Shown piece after piece: positions 1-8,922 of a stretch of 64,000 bases of DNA. Below the pieces are notes generated by a model that was given only the letters and a program-made list of their open reading frames with translations, ran no database searches and was not told the DNA's origin. This DNA is from Marinospirillum alkaliphilum DSM 21637 (GTDB lineage Bacteria > Pseudomonadota > Gammaproteobacteria > Pseudomonadales > Halomonadaceae), in NCBI RefSeq assembly GCF_900119735.1, contig NZ_FPJW01000007.1, positions 1-64,000 of the forward strand, written 5' to 3'. The translations under genes and the position numbers were made by a program. The first letter of the stretch is position 1. Every line of letters starts with the position of its first letter.

Positions 1-361
1 CAAAGGTCAGTGACACCCGCTGGCCATCTTCACGCAGGGAAACCACCGCAGTGCGATCATCCCGGAAACGCAGCAGGTTTTCCGCAAAGTTCAGCCGGGC
101 TTCCGGAAACCAGCGGGCACCGGGCATCCGGTCAGCATTTTCCAGCACACGACTGCCCTGTTCAGCGGCCACCACTTCACCGAATTCCCACATCATTTCC
201 CAGAATTCCTCCGGGTTGACTACACTCCACTGGTGCAGGTCTTCGTAGTGGCTCAGGGATTGCTGATAACGCTCATTCACCCGCTGCATGAAGGCACGCA
301 GCGGGCTGGATTCGATGGCGGCGGCAGTGGGCTGCCAGAGGGGCTGGTGCTCGTGAATCAT
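1..361 (-). CDS. Acetoacetate-CoA ligase (acetoacetyl-CoA synthetase), N-terminal part, cut by window edge
   Basis: The first 120 codons are visible and the rest lies to the left. The translation begins MIHEHQPLWQPTAAAIESS and contains a W-S-V-x-x-P-E-E-F-W segment followed by ARWFPEARLNFAENLLR. These are the hallmarks of the acetyl-CoA synthetase-like N-terminal cap of acetoacetyl-CoA synthetases. The enzyme activates acetoacetate to acetoacetyl-CoA with ATP in the cytoplasm, the step after 3-hydroxybutyrate dehydrogenase. The start ATG (complement of 359-361) has an AGGAG about 10 nt upstream, and the gene follows the chemoreceptor by 17 nt, so the two are probably co-transcribed. The AMP-binding motifs are outside the window and cannot be checked. 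Confidence 0.85.
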   Translation of the reverse strand, partial: MIHEHQPLWQPTAAAIESSPLRAFMQRVNERYQQSLSHYEDLHQWSVVNPEEFWEMMWEFGEVVAAEQGSRVLENADRMPGARWFPEARLNFAENLLRFRDDRTAVVSLREDGQRVSLTF

Positions 362-378
362 GATGCTCTCTCTCCTGT

Positions 379-2223
379 TCATATCTGAAAACGCTGCAGA
401 TCACGGGTCAGGTCATCTGCCTGACGATGCAGCTGACGGGTGGCATCCAGCAGGGTTTCCACCCGCGCCTGTTGCTGGCTGACCAGTCCGGCCACCTGGT
501 CCATATCCGAAGTCATGCTGCTGGTGGTTTCAGCCACTTCCGCCACCGAGCTGCGCACCTGGTTCATTTTTTCTGAAGACGCACGGCTGGCCTGCTGGAT
601 ACCCTGCACAGCCAGTAAAGCCTCGCGGCCCATGCTGCGCCCCAGCCTGACCTGTTCACGCGCAGCCTCAACCGAGTGAATGGTAGTGTCGGTATCACGC
701 CGAATGCCATCTATGCGTCCACCGATGTCATGGGTGGCTTGAGCCGTCTGTTCTGCGAGGGTGCGAATTTCATCAGCGACCACCGCAAAACCTCGCCCCG
801 CCTCACCCACTCTTGCTGCTTCTATCGCAGCGTTTAAAGCCAGCAGGTTGGTCTGTTCAGCAATGCCGTTGATCAACTCCAGCACACCACCGATCTGCTG
901 TGAATGTTCACCCAGATGACTGACCCGCTCATCAATGTCCTGCATGCGTGCAGTGATGGCTTCCAGCGCTTCAATGGCCTGCTGAATCACCTGACCACCC
1001 TGATTGGCGGCCTGATCAGTCTGCCCGGCAGCCACCTCCACATCTGTGGCTGCCAGTGCCATCTGATCGGTGGTGGCACTGATTTCTTCCATCGCTGCCG
1101 CCAGCACATCACTGCGGCCATGCAACTGCCGACCTTCCTGTTGCAACCCACCGATCTGCTCTTCCATGGCCGTGGCCATCTGCAACAATTGCCGGTTGCT
1201 GGCTTGCAAACCACCCACCAGGCCGGTCAGGGATTCCACCGTCTGGTTGACACCCTGTGCCAGTTGATCAAATTCATCTCGCTGATTTCTGATGCTCAGG
1301 CGCTGACGCAGATCCCCTTCAGCCACTTGCTGCAGGAAACCCAGCAGCTCTTTTAAGCGCTGATGCAAACGCCGGTTCAGCAGCACCACCGTCAACACCA
1401 GCAACAGCGTCACCAGCAAACCACTGACCAGTATCATGCGTTGCTGATTGCCTGCCTGTTGCTCAGCACGCTGTTCAGCCTGCTGCAGTTGTTGTCCGGC
1501 GGCTTCACGCGCCTGCTGATGCAGTGCCACCAATAGCTGCTGACGTTGCTCCAGCAGGATGCCTGTCTGTTGCTCCAGATCCAGCCGCAGGCGAATCAGC
1601 CTGGCACTGGCATCCCGGTAAACCTGCAGGTGCTCGGCAAAATCCTCATGAAAACCGATCCGCTGCAGGTGTGCGTCAAAAGCATCCATGCCTTCCTGCC
1701 AGGCCTGAATGGTACGACTGCCAGGTGTGATGAAAAAGTCCTTCTCCAGATTGCGCACATCAGCAAAGCGTGACACCAGCGCCGCCAGACCGGTCAATTC
1801 ATCCATCAGGGTTACAGCAGCAGCCCCCAGCTCTCCCTGAGCGCCTTCTGTCGCATTCAGGCCAAAGGCCAGCTGGGTTTTCAGTGTTTGCTGCAACTGC
1901 TGCAGGAAAACTTCACTCTGCTGCTGCAGGGCAGGATAACCACCCAACACCTGCTGCAACTGAACCGGCACGGCATCCAGCCCTTGCTGCAGGTCGGCCA
2001 GTGCTGACGGTTGCAGGTTTTCACGCTGCAGTTCCAGTTGCAGGATTTTCGCTTCCAGCGCCAGCATGTCCAATGCCCTTGAGGCAGTCTGCGCCACTTC
2101 GGAAAAAGCCCGCCCCTGCTGATGCAATCCGAACAGACCACCGGACACCAGCGTCAGCAAACCAGCCATCAACAGCACCAGTAACCCCCACAGGGCCTGG
2201 CGAAAAGAGATCTGTAACTTCAT
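379..2223 (-). CDS. Methyl-accepting chemotaxis protein with helical periplasmic sensor
   Basis: This 614-aa inner-membrane chemoreceptor has TM1 at about residues 10-30, a long helical, Gln-rich periplasmic region to about 265, and TM2 at about 267-287. A HAMP domain (about 288-340) and a cytoplasmic signalling domain follow. The hairpin tip is clear: [19 protein letters not shown] then [18 protein letters not shown]. The all-helical sensor with an EKDFFIT element resembles helical bimodular (HBM) sensor domains, though this is inferred by eye. It lies between the 3-hydroxybutyrate dehydrogenase and acetoacetyl-CoA synthetase genes on the same strand. That suggests, but does not prove, that it senses a ketone-body-type substrate or another acid imported by the adjacent TRAP system. 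AGGGG lies about 7 nt before the ATG. Confidence 0.9.
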   Translation of the reverse strand: MKLQISFRQALWGLLVLLMAGLLTLVSGGLFGLHQQGRAFSEVAQTASRALDMLALEAKILQLELQRENLQPSALADLQQGLDAVPVQLQQVLGGYPALQQQSEVFLQQLQQTLKTQLAFGLNATEGAQGELGAAAVTLMDELTGLAALVSRFADVRNLEKDFFITPGSRTIQAWQEGMDAFDAHLQRIGFHEDFAEHLQVYRDASARLIRLRLDLEQQTGILLEQRQQLLVALHQQAREAAGQQLQQAEQRAEQQAGNQQRMILVSGLLVTLLLVLTVVLLNRRLHQRLKELLGFLQQVAEGDLRQRLSIRNQRDEFDQLAQGVNQTVESLTGLVGGLQASNRQLLQMATAMEEQIGGLQQEGRQLHGRSDVLAAAMEEISATTDQMALAATDVEVAAGQTDQAANQGGQVIQQAIEALEAITARMQDIDERVSHLGEHSQQIGGVLELINGIAEQTNLLALNAAIEAARVGEAGRGFAVVADEIRTLAEQTAQATHDIGGRIDGIRRDTDTTIHSVEAAREQVRLGRSMGREALLAVQGIQQASRASSEKMNQVRSSVAEVAETTSSMTSDMDQVAGLVSQQQARVETLLDATRQLHRQADDLTRDLQRFQI

Positions 2224-2278
2224 GGGTTCACCCCTGTTTTTTTGTTGTTTTCAGGCACAAGCGTCCCCCACCACCCAT

Positions 2279-2296
2279 CGGGCTGAATCCAGCCCG
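2279..2296. other. Intergenic hairpin between bdhA and chemoreceptor gene
   Basis: A 7-bp perfect stem, CGGGCTG/CAGCCCG, with a 4-nt loop lies in the 118-bp gap between the dehydrogenase stop and the chemoreceptor start. There is no T-run on either side, so it is more likely an mRNA-processing or stability hairpin, or a weak attenuator, than an intrinsic terminator. Confidence 0.4.
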
Positions 2297-2341
2297 TGGC
2301 AGCAATGAAGTCCTTTCAGGGAATATCAGATAAAAAAACGG

Positions 2342-3115
2342 TTACTGGGTGGTGTATCCACCATCAATCACCACCGCCTGGCCGGTGATGCCACGCCCGC
2401 GACCACTGGCCAGGAACAGGCAGTAGTCAGCCACTTCACGAGGCTCCAGCAGGCGCTTTTGCGGCACCAGCGGATAAATGACCTCTTCCAGCACCTTCTC
2501 CAGCGGCACTCCGCGTGTGCGCGCCAGATCATTCAACTGCCCCCGCACCATTTCAGTATCCACATAACCGGGGCAGAGGGCATTCACAGTGATGCCGTGA
2601 GCCGCACCTTCCAGTGCCGCCACCTTGGTCAGGCCAATGACACCGTGTTTGGCCGAGTTGTAACCGGCCTTGCCGGAAAAACCCACCAGTCCGTTAATGG
2701 AAGCCAGGTTGATGATGCGCCCACCCTGCTGACGCTTCATCACCGGGAATACCTGTTGAATGGTCAGGAAAGGGGCCACCAGCATGATATCCAGCAGCTT
2801 GCGAAAACGCTCGGACGGGAAATCCTCGATCGGTGCCACATGTTGCAACCCGGCATTATTGATCAGCACATCCAGGCCACCGAACCGATCCACCACTTCC
2901 TGCACCGCTGCCTTCAGACCGGCTTCATCCGTTACATCACAGGCCACACCAAGGCGATCCGGCCCGGCACCACCCAGTTGATCCAGCGCCTCTGCCAGGG
3001 CATCACGATCCAGATCCAGAATGGCAACCCGTGCGCCTTCTTCCAGAAAAGCCCTGGCAATCTCAAAGCCGATGCCCTTGGCGGCGCCGGTGATCAGTAC
3101 ACGTTTACCCGACAT
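2342..3115 (-). CDS. bdhA: 3-hydroxybutyrate dehydrogenase (short-chain dehydrogenase)
   Basis: This 257-aa classical short-chain dehydrogenase should oxidise (R)-3-hydroxybutyrate to acetoacetate with NAD+. The cofactor motif T9-G-A-A-K-G-I-G16, NNAG at 86-89, Ser139, and the catalytic Y152-x3-K156 (in YNSAK) are all present. Length and C-terminus (GGYTTQ) match bacterial BdhA. The reading frame extends 28 codons upstream, but the MSGKRVLITG start at 3115 is preceded by AGAGGA and matches the family N-terminus. The gene starts 35 nt after the TRAP large permease gene and is followed by the chemoreceptor and acetoacetyl-CoA synthetase. The order therefore reads import, oxidation, sensing, activation. 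Other SDR substrates cannot be fully excluded, but the acetoacetyl-CoA synthetase nearby supports this call. Confidence 0.9.
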   Translation of the reverse strand: MSGKRVLITGAAKGIGFEIARAFLEEGARVAILDLDRDALAEALDQLGGAGPDRLGVACDVTDEAGLKAAVQEVVDRFGGLDVLINNAGLQHVAPIEDFPSERFRKLLDIMLVAPFLTIQQVFPVMKRQQGGRIINLASINGLVGFSGKAGYNSAKHGVIGLTKVAALEGAAHGITVNALCPGYVDTEMVRGQLNDLARTRGVPLEKVLEEVIYPLVPQKRLLEPREVADYCLFLASGRGRGITGQAVVIDGGYTTQ

Positions 3116-3150
3116 GACTTGTTCCTCTTTCAGCATCTCAGTTCGTCTCT

Positions 3151-4491
3151 TTACAGCAGTCCCGGCAGCCAGAGCACGATGGCCGGAAACAGGATGCACA
3201 GCAGCAGTCCAGTCAACTGCAACAGCACATAAGGAATGATGGATTTATAAATGGTGGTGATTTTCACCTGACCTTCAGTAATGCCTTTCAGATAAAACAA
3301 GGCGTAACCAAAGGGGGGTGTGAGAAAGCTGGTCTGCAGGTTGATGGCCATCAGGATGGCAAACCACACCAGTGTGGCCTGAGCACTCATGCCAAAATCC
3401 AGCAGGCCTATCACCGGCAACAACAAGGGCAGCACCACATAACTGATTTCAATCCACTCCAGGAAAAAGCCGAGGATGAAAATCATCAGCATGATCGCCA
3501 GCAGCAAGCCATAAGGCCCCAGCCCGGTGGCCGAAACCAGATCCATGATCAGGTAATCCCCGCCCAGACGTTTGAACACCAGGCTGAATGCAGTGGCCGC
3601 AATCACAATGAATACAATCATTGCCGTACTTTTGGCCGTGTCGTAACAAACATCCCGCAGGGTGATGTAATTCATCTTGCGGCCCACCACAGCCAGCAGG
3701 ATGGCACCCAATGCACCAATGGCCGCCGCCTCGGTCGGTGTGGCAATACCGGCCATGATGGAACCCAGCACCGCCACCATCAGAAACACCGGTCCGACCA
3801 GGTCGCGCAACAGCGCCAGCGGCAAGGGCGTGGTGTCAGTTGAAACATCCTCTTTATCCGCCAGCGGCATCCAGTCAGGTTTCAGGTAACCGGTCACCAG
3901 CAGATAAAGGATGTACAGGCCACCCAGCATCAGACCGGGGATCAGTGCTGCCTTGAACAAGGCACCCACGGAAACCTGCATGATGGAACCCATCAGCACC
4001 AGCATGATGGAGGGAGGTATCAGAATGCCCAGGGTGCCGGAGGCTGCAATCACACCACAGGCCATTTCTTCCTTGTATTTCTGCTTCAGCATCACCGGCA
4101 GCGCCAGCATGCCCAGCATCACCACCGAAGCCCCCACTATGCCGGTGCTGGCGGCCATCACTATGCCCAGCAGTGCCACTGAAATGGCCAGACCACCGCG
4201 CACCCGCCCGAACAGGCGTTGCAGGGTCAGCAACAGGCGGCTGGCGACACCGGATTTCTCCAGCATCAGGCCCATGAACACAAACAGGGGAATGGCAATG
4301 TACAGCCAGTTTTCAATCACTCCGCCATAAATGCGCGAGCCGACCATACCCATAAAGGGCAGGGGAATGTCACCAATGAAGGCAAACAGAATGGCCAGGC
4401 CACCCAGTACAAAAGCCACCGGATAACCGGTGAAAATGCCCAGCAACAGGCACACCACCATCAGAATCGGCAGTGAATATTCAGCGAACAT
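3151..4491 (-). CDS. dctM: TRAP transporter large permease, DctM type
   Basis: This 446-aa integral membrane protein belongs to the DctM/SiaM family and has about a dozen hydrophobic segments. It includes the conserved FALGGLAIL-like N-terminus (here FVLGGLAILFAF) and the ASGTLGILIPPSIMLVLMG motif of TRAP large subunits. It forms the Na+-driven membrane channel with DctQ and receives substrate from DctP. The start at 4491 (MFAEYSLPILMVV) lies inside the end of dctQ with an 11-nt overlap, so translation is probably coupled. A longer frame runs upstream to 4563 but lacks a family-like N-terminus. The likely substrate is 3-hydroxybutyrate or a related small monocarboxylate or keto acid, inferred only from the neighbouring dehydrogenase and CoA ligase. 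Confidence 0.92.
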   Translation of the reverse strand: MFAEYSLPILMVVCLLLGIFTGYPVAFVLGGLAILFAFIGDIPLPFMGMVGSRIYGGVIENWLYIAIPLFVFMGLMLEKSGVASRLLLTLQRLFGRVRGGLAISVALLGIVMAASTGIVGASVVMLGMLALPVMLKQKYKEEMACGVIAASGTLGILIPPSIMLVLMGSIMQVSVGALFKAALIPGLMLGGLYILYLLVTGYLKPDWMPLADKEDVSTDTTPLPLALLRDLVGPVFLMVAVLGSIMAGIATPTEAAAIGALGAILLAVVGRKMNYITLRDVCYDTAKSTAMIVFIVIAATAFSLVFKRLGGDYLIMDLVSATGLGPYGLLLAIMLMIFILGFFLEWIEISYVVLPLLLPVIGLLDFGMSAQATLVWFAILMAINLQTSFLTPPFGYALFYLKGITEGQVKITTIYKSIIPYVLLQLTGLLLCILFPAIVLWLPGLL

Positions 4492-5092
4492 GAAAACTCT
4501 CCCGCGCAGCACGTTGAGGATCCAGCACTGCAGCCAGGCTTTGCAGCACCCGACCGAAGGCACCCAACGCCATGAACACCAGTGACACCGACAGGGCGCC
4601 TTTAATCAGGAAGCGATCGGTCAGACCACCAAAATTGGACTGCTCACCGGAGTTGTAGCTCATCATCACCTGGGGCCAGTAGAGGTAAGCCACCAGCAGG
4701 CAGAAGGGAATCAGCAACACCAGATGCCCGGTCAGATCCACCAGATGCCGCGTCCGCGGGGAGAAGCGGTGATACAGCAGATCCACCCGTACATGAGCGT
4801 TGGTGTGCAAGGCATAGGTGGATGCAAACAACACCAGCAGGCCGTAGAGATACCACTGCAACTCGGTGGCTGAATTGATGGTGAAGGCACGTCCGAACAG
4901 GAACACCCGCTCATTCCAGCGCAGCAGTTCATTCATGCCCAGTGCATTCATCACAACTGTAAGGAGGACAGCGGCAATGACCGCCAGTATCAGCCAGCTG
5001 GTCATGCGTCCGACCCAGATCCCGACCCCTATCAGGGGTCGGGAAGCCAGATCAAGTGCCGCCGCCACACGCAGGTGAACGGCGTCTTTCAT
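4481..5092 (-). CDS. dctQ: TRAP transporter small permease, DctQ type
   Basis: This 203-aa protein has four predicted membrane helices and the AHVRVDLLYHRFSPRTR element typical of DctQ subunits. It partners with the large permease encoded next. Its ATG overlaps the dctP stop by one base (TAATG), and its 3' end overlaps the dctM start by 11 nt, so dctP, dctQ and dctM form a tightly coupled unit. The loop between helices 3 and 4 (YNSGEQSNFGGLTDRFLIKG) is also family-like. Nothing in the sequence defines the substrate. Confidence 0.9.
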   Translation of the reverse strand: MKDAVHLRVAAALDLASRPLIGVGIWVGRMTSWLILAVIAAVLLTVVMNALGMNELLRWNERVFLFGRAFTINSATELQWYLYGLLVLFASTYALHTNAHVRVDLLYHRFSPRTRHLVDLTGHLVLLIPFCLLVAYLYWPQVMMSYNSGEQSNFGGLTDRFLIKGALSVSLVFMALGAFGRVLQSLAAVLDPQRAARESFHVR

Positions 5093-6144
5093 TACGGCAG
5101 CTCCTGCAGTTCATACCACTCTTCAATCAGCTTGGCATGAGCAATCAACGACTCATAAGCCTCTTTGAAAGCAGGGTTCTGCGCCATTTCTTCAGCAACC
5201 ACCTCCTGCCAGGCTGCTTCCAGTGCCTTCAGGGTTTCATCATTAAAACGACGAACCTCGATGCCACTTTTTGCCTGCATACGTGCCAGTGCCTTCATCT
5301 GCTGGGGCGGAGCTTCAGTCATCGACCAGGCCAGGGTGGAGCGACAGGCGGTTTCAAACTGTGCCTTCTGACGATCGCTGTAGCGATTCCAGACGTTCTT
5401 GTTGATGATCAACGAGAACCAGCTTGCAGACTGGTGCCAACCGGGGAAGTAGTAGTATTTGGTGATGTCATCAAAACCCATCACCTCATCCACCTGAGGA
5501 ACCGAGAACTCGGCACCATCAATGCGGCCACGCTCCAGTGCCAGATAAATTTCGCCACCGGGGATCAACTGGGTAGACGCACCGAACTTGTTGAGTACAC
5601 GAGCACCCAGGCCGGAAATGCGGAAGCGCAGGCCATCAAAGTCTTTGACCGAGTTGATTTCCTTGTTGTAGAAACCACCGGTTTCCTGCGGAGAAACAAA
5701 GCAGGGCAAGACCTTGATGTTGTACTGGTCATAAGCCTTCTGGATGTATTCAGTGCCGCCACCGGACCACATCCAGGACGCAAAGGCCTCCGGTGTCGGG
5801 CCAAAGGGCAGGGCACCGTAAAGGTTCAGCAGCGGAATGGTACCAGCCCAGTAACCCATCCAGTCCCAACCGGCATCCACCGCACCGGTGGATACTGCGT
5901 TAAACACCTCAAAAGGCGGCACCAGATCACCCGGCTCATAAACCCGGAAACTGATCTTGCCGTCAGAGGCAGTGTTGATTTCCTTTGCCATGTACTGGGC
6001 ACCGGCACCCAGAAAGTTGTTGGTGGCAAAGACACTGGCCACGTCAATGCGGCGCGGACCATCAGCCATTGCAGAGGAAGAAATCGCCAGTGTGGCAGCG
6101 GTTGCCACGGCACCGATCGCCGTGACAAGGGGGTTCTTGATCAT
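5092..6144 (-). CDS. dctP: TRAP transporter periplasmic solute-binding protein, DctP family
   Basis: This 350-aa periplasmic protein has a Sec signal peptide of about 27 residues (MIKNPLVTAIGAVATAATLA... ending AMA). It then has the DctP fold elements: VYEPGDLVPPFEVFNAVSTGAVDAG, FRISGLGARVL (with the substrate-carboxylate Arg of the family), and PGGEIYLALERGRIDGAEF. The pattern is closest to the TakP-like keto/monocarboxylate binders rather than sialic-acid binders, judged by eye. The ATG at 6144 has AGGAG 8-9 nt upstream. The open frame extends 43 codons further, through sequence that looks like 5' UTR. It is the first gene of the dctPQM-bdhA-mcp-acs unit and lies about 74 nt downstream of a sigma-54-type promoter. 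Confidence 0.93.
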   Translation of the reverse strand: MIKNPLVTAIGAVATAATLAISSSAMADGPRRIDVASVFATNNFLGAGAQYMAKEINTASDGKISFRVYEPGDLVPPFEVFNAVSTGAVDAGWDWMGYWAGTIPLLNLYGALPFGPTPEAFASWMWSGGGTEYIQKAYDQYNIKVLPCFVSPQETGGFYNKEINSVKDFDGLRFRISGLGARVLNKFGASTQLIPGGEIYLALERGRIDGAEFSVPQVDEVMGFDDITKYYYFPGWHQSASWFSLIINKNVWNRYSDRQKAQFETACRSTLAWSMTEAPPQQMKALARMQAKSGIEVRRFNDETLKALEAAWQEVVAEEMAQNPAFKEAYESLIAHAKLIEEWYELQELP

Positions 6145-6217
6145 GGGTGCTACTCCTGATTTTTTATGTTTGTTCTTGAGAACACTCGACCGCCTCAAAG
6201 ACGGGTAGCCATCCCTA

Positions 6218-6234
6218 TACAAGACACATGCCAG
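6218..6234 (-). promoter_or_regulatory. Sigma-54 (RpoN)-type -24/-12 promoter for the dctPQM-bdhA operon
   Basis: Read on the minus strand the site is CTGGCATGTGTCTTGTA. It matches YTGGCACGRNNNTTGCW at the -24 GG, at TGGCA, and at TTG of the -12 element. The essential spacing, GG-N10-G(C/T), is correct. The -12 GC is GT, a tolerated but weaker form. The predicted transcript start is about 12 nt downstream, leaving a 5' UTR of about 60 nt before dctP. A sigma-54 activator gene lies 2.8 kb away and candidate enhancer sites lie about 90-190 bp upstream. Confidence 0.65.
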
Positions 6235-6321
6235 CCTCAGGAAAACAGCTTTAAAAACAATGAAATAAATCAATAGCTGACGTTTACGTCAAGAGAAAGA
6301 GAGGTCAGATCAGTCAATATT

Positions 6322-6411
6322 TTCCGGATTTTCGGAATTTTTATGGCAAACCACCGCATTCAGCGGCTTTGCAGTCGTCCGGAAAAGCGGAATGATTCCG
6401 AAAATCCGGAA
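6322..6411. promoter_or_regulatory. Three TTCCG-N6-CGGAA inverted-repeat sites, candidate activator-binding (UAS) sites
   Basis: Site A, 6322-6337, is TTCCGGATTTTCGGAA. Site C, 6396-6411, is its exact reverse complement, TTCCGAAAATCCGGAA. Site B, 6377-6392, is GTCCGGAAAAGCGGAA, which keeps the same half-sites with one mismatch at the outer base. Sites B and C are 19 bp apart and A is 55 bp from B. They lie upstream of the sigma-54 promoter, where enhancer sites for bacterial enhancer-binding proteins usually sit. The obvious candidate binder is the Fis-type HTH of the activator encoded at 8961-10349. Confidence 0.65.
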
Positions 6412-6640
6412 AACCTTCAAAATCAAAAACCAAACCCAGCATCAAAAAACAAACATAGTTTCTACCTCAATCATCCTGCGCAAAAACAAACTGACACACC
6501 AGGACTCAGGGCATCAAAACCAGTTTTCAGCACCCTGACCACTCAAATTCAAACGCTACCCAATCTTAAATTTTGTTTTACATATAACAAGAAGTAGAGG
6601 ATCCTACAAAACCACCTGATATCAATCATGGAGCCAGTAT

Positions 6641-7585
6641 TTGAGCTTTTTTGCACTGTTCATCAGCCTGCCCACCAAGGCTTCAACCGGCCGGATGCGC
6701 GTATGGCGTTCGGTCAAAGCACTGGGCTGCGCAACACTGCGTGACGGGGTATATCTGCTACCCGAGTCGGCAGACACTGCTGCAAAACTGAACGAAGTGG
6801 CCATGCAAGCGGTAGAGGCCGGAGGCAGTGGGGAGGTCTATCAACTCTCGGGCTGTGATGAAGCCCGGAATATCACACTCCGCACACTATTTGACCGCAG
6901 TGATGAGTACGCAAACATTGCGGTGGAAATCAAAGAACTGCATCAAAACCTGACCGCGCTTGATGTTACAACCACTACACGCAGACTTCAGTCACTGGTG
7001 CGCCGATTCGAACAAGTGGTGCACATCGACTTCTTCCCCGGCGAGGTGCAGCGGCAAACCCTGGGACTGCTTGACGATTTACGCGACACCATCACGCGGC
7101 GCATGCATCCCGACGAGCCGACCGCCAGGCTAGTGAATATTCCAGAGCTGGATCCTGCTGCCTATCAGGGTCGAATCTGGGCGACTCGAGCACGGCCATG
7201 GGTCGACCGACTTGCTTCAGCCTGGCTCATCAAACGATTCATCGATCAACATGCCCGGATTGTCTGGCTTCCGAATCCCGACCACTGCCGCAGTGGCTGG
7301 CTCGGCTTCGATTTTGATGGCGCCACTTTCAGCCACGCAGGAACCAAAGTCACTTTCGAAGTACTGATGACAAGTTTCAGGCTTGATTCTGACCCAGCAT
7401 TGGTACGCCTGGGCGAGCTCGTGCATTACCTGGACGTGGGAGGACTTCCTGTCGCTGAAGCAGCTGGCATTGAAACTTTGCTGGCCGGCCTTCAAGCCTG
7501 CGAGCCCGATGATGACCAGCTGCTTGCTCGTGCGTGCGCAGTTTTTGACTGGCTACTCAAAAGTTATGAGGACAAAACAAGATGA
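6641..7585 (+). CDS. chrB: Chromate resistance protein ChrB
   Basis: This 314-aa cytoplasmic protein matches ChrB. The N-terminal domain reads SLPTKASTGRMRVWRSVKALGCATLRDGVYLLP, and the C-terminal ChrB domain begins WATRARPWVDRLASAWLIKRFID. In characterised operons ChrB acts as a chromate-responsive regulator and/or accessory factor for ChrA. The only suitable start is TTG at 6641. An in-frame stop lies at 6617, and the ATG at 6628 is out of frame. GGAG at 6630-6633, 7 nt upstream, supports the TTG. The stop overlaps the chrA start (ATGA), so the two are translationally coupled. Confidence 0.9.
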   Translation: MSFFALFISLPTKASTGRMRVWRSVKALGCATLRDGVYLLPESADTAAKLNEVAMQAVEAGGSGEVYQLSGCDEARNITLRTLFDRSDEYANIAVEIKELHQNLTALDVTTTTRRLQSLVRRFEQVVHIDFFPGEVQRQTLGLLDDLRDTITRRMHPDEPTARLVNIPELDPAAYQGRIWATRARPWVDRLASAWLIKRFIDQHARIVWLPNPDHCRSGWLGFDFDGATFSHAGTKVTFEVLMTSFRLDSDPALVRLGELVHYLDVGGLPVAEAAGIETLLAGLQACEPDDDQLLARACAVFDWLLKSYEDKTR

Positions 7586-8922
7586 ACACCCCGTCACAGC
7601 AGCAGCCTGCTCATCCCTCATTCAGGGAAGCCCTTCTCTACTGGCTCAAGCTGGGGTTCATCAGTTTTGGCGGCCCCGCCGGACAAATCGCCATCATGCA
7701 CCAGGAACTGGTGGAGAAACGCCGCTGGATTTCTGAACAACGTTTCCTGCATGCACTTAACTACTGCATGTTGCTACCCGGCCCGGAAGCACAACAGCTC
7801 GCCATTTATATTGGCTGGCTGCTGCATCGCACCTGGGGAGGGATTGTTGCCGGCGTGCTGTTTGTGCTGCCTTCACTGTTCATTCTTGCACTGCTGACCT
7901 GGATCTATCTGGCCTACGGTGACATTCCTCTGGTGCAGGGCATCTTCCTTGGCATCAAACCTGCGGTGGTCGCGGTGGTGATTTTTGCTGCCTGGCGCAT
8001 CGGTTCACGAGCACTCAAAAACAAGGTGATGTGGATCATCGCCGCACTGGCTTTCATCGCCATTTTTGTTCTGGAGGTGCATTTTCCCTTTATTGTCATC
8101 GGTGCAGCACTGCTGGGTGCACTCGGTGGCAAGCTGATGCCGGAGCAGTTCCGCATCAGCGGTAACCATGGTGCAGCGGGAAAAGTCTACGGCCCGGCAG
8201 TCATTGATGACACCACACGCCTGCCTCACACTCGCCACAGCAACCTACATGTCGCCAAACTGATCTTGATCGGTCTGGCAATGTGGGTAGGTATGTTATG
8301 GCTACTGCCATCCGGCACACTGACCGATATGGGTCTGTTTTTCACCAAGGCTGCACTGGTCACCTTTGGTGGCGCTTATGCAGTGCTACCCTATGTCTAT
8401 CAAGGTGGTGTGGATACTTTTGGTTGGCTCACCGGAACCCAGATGATTGATGGCCTTGCGCTGGGTGAAAGCACACCTGGACCACTGATCATGGTGGTTG
8501 CGTTTGTCGGTTTTGTCGGGGCATGGACGCTGCAGATTTTTGGTTCGGACAGCCTCTTTCTGGCAGGTTTTATCGGAGCTTCCGTGGCCACTTTTTTCAC
8601 TTTTCTGCCATCCTTTCTGTTCATCCTGTGCGGCGCCCCACTGGTTGAATCAACCCACGGCAATCTGAAGTTCACCGCTCCACTTTCAGCAATCACTGCG
8701 GCGGTAGTGGGGGTGATTCTGAACCTTGCACTCTTCTTTGGCTGGCATGTGCTGTGGCCGAATGCCAGCGCCGAAGCCCCTTTCACCGGCGGTTTTGAGT
8801 GGTTTCAGGCAATTGTTGCAGCGGCGGCATTTCTGGCACTGTGGAAATACAAGCAGAACATTCTGTCTGTGCTGGGTGTGTGTGCCCTGCTTGGCCTCGG
8901 CTACACCTTTCTGGCGCTGTAA
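7582..8922 (+). CDS. chrA: Chromate efflux transporter ChrA (two-domain CHR family)
   Basis: This 446-aa inner-membrane protein has about ten hydrophobic segments and two homologous CHR domains. The first contains GFISFGGPAGQIAIMHQELV and LLPGPEAQQLAIYIGW. The second contains VTFGGAYAVLPYVYQ and LGESTPGPLIMVVAFVGF. Long-chain CHR proteins export chromate from the cytoplasm. The gene overlaps chrB by 4 nt and ends 38 bp from the convergent activator gene. The chrBA pair separates the sigma-54 activator from its probable target promoter, which suggests it was inserted later. Confidence 0.92.
   Translation: MNTPSQQQPAHPSFREALLYWLKLGFISFGGPAGQIAIMHQELVEKRRWISEQRFLHALNYCMLLPGPEAQQLAIYIGWLLHRTWGGIVAGVLFVLPSLFILALLTWIYLAYGDIPLVQGIFLGIKPAVVAVVIFAAWRIGSRALKNKVMWIIAALAFIAIFVLEVHFPFIVIGAALLGALGGKLMPEQFRISGNHGAAGKVYGPAVIDDTTRLPHTRHSNLHVAKLILIGLAMWVGMLWLLPSGTLTDMGLFFTKAALVTFGGAYAVLPYVYQGGVDTFGWLTGTQMIDGLALGESTPGPLIMVVAFVGFVGAWTLQIFGSDSLFLAGFIGASVATFFTFLPSFLFILCGAPLVESTHGNLKFTAPLSAITAAVVGVILNLALFFGWHVLWPNASAEAPFTGGFEWFQAIVAAAAFLALWKYKQNILSVLGVCALLGLGYTFLAL

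Larger units (their letters stand above)
6145..6640. other. Regulatory intergenic region between dctP and chrB
   Basis: This 496-bp non-coding stretch separates divergent dctP and chrB. The dctP side holds a sigma-54-like promoter, the perfect palindrome TGACGTTTACGTCA (6278-6291), and three copies of a TTCCG-N6-CGGAA site (6322-6411). From about 6420 to 6640 it is A-rich, with no clear gene. This part presumably contains the chrBA promoter, but I could not choose a convincing -35/-10 pair. Confidence 0.75.
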
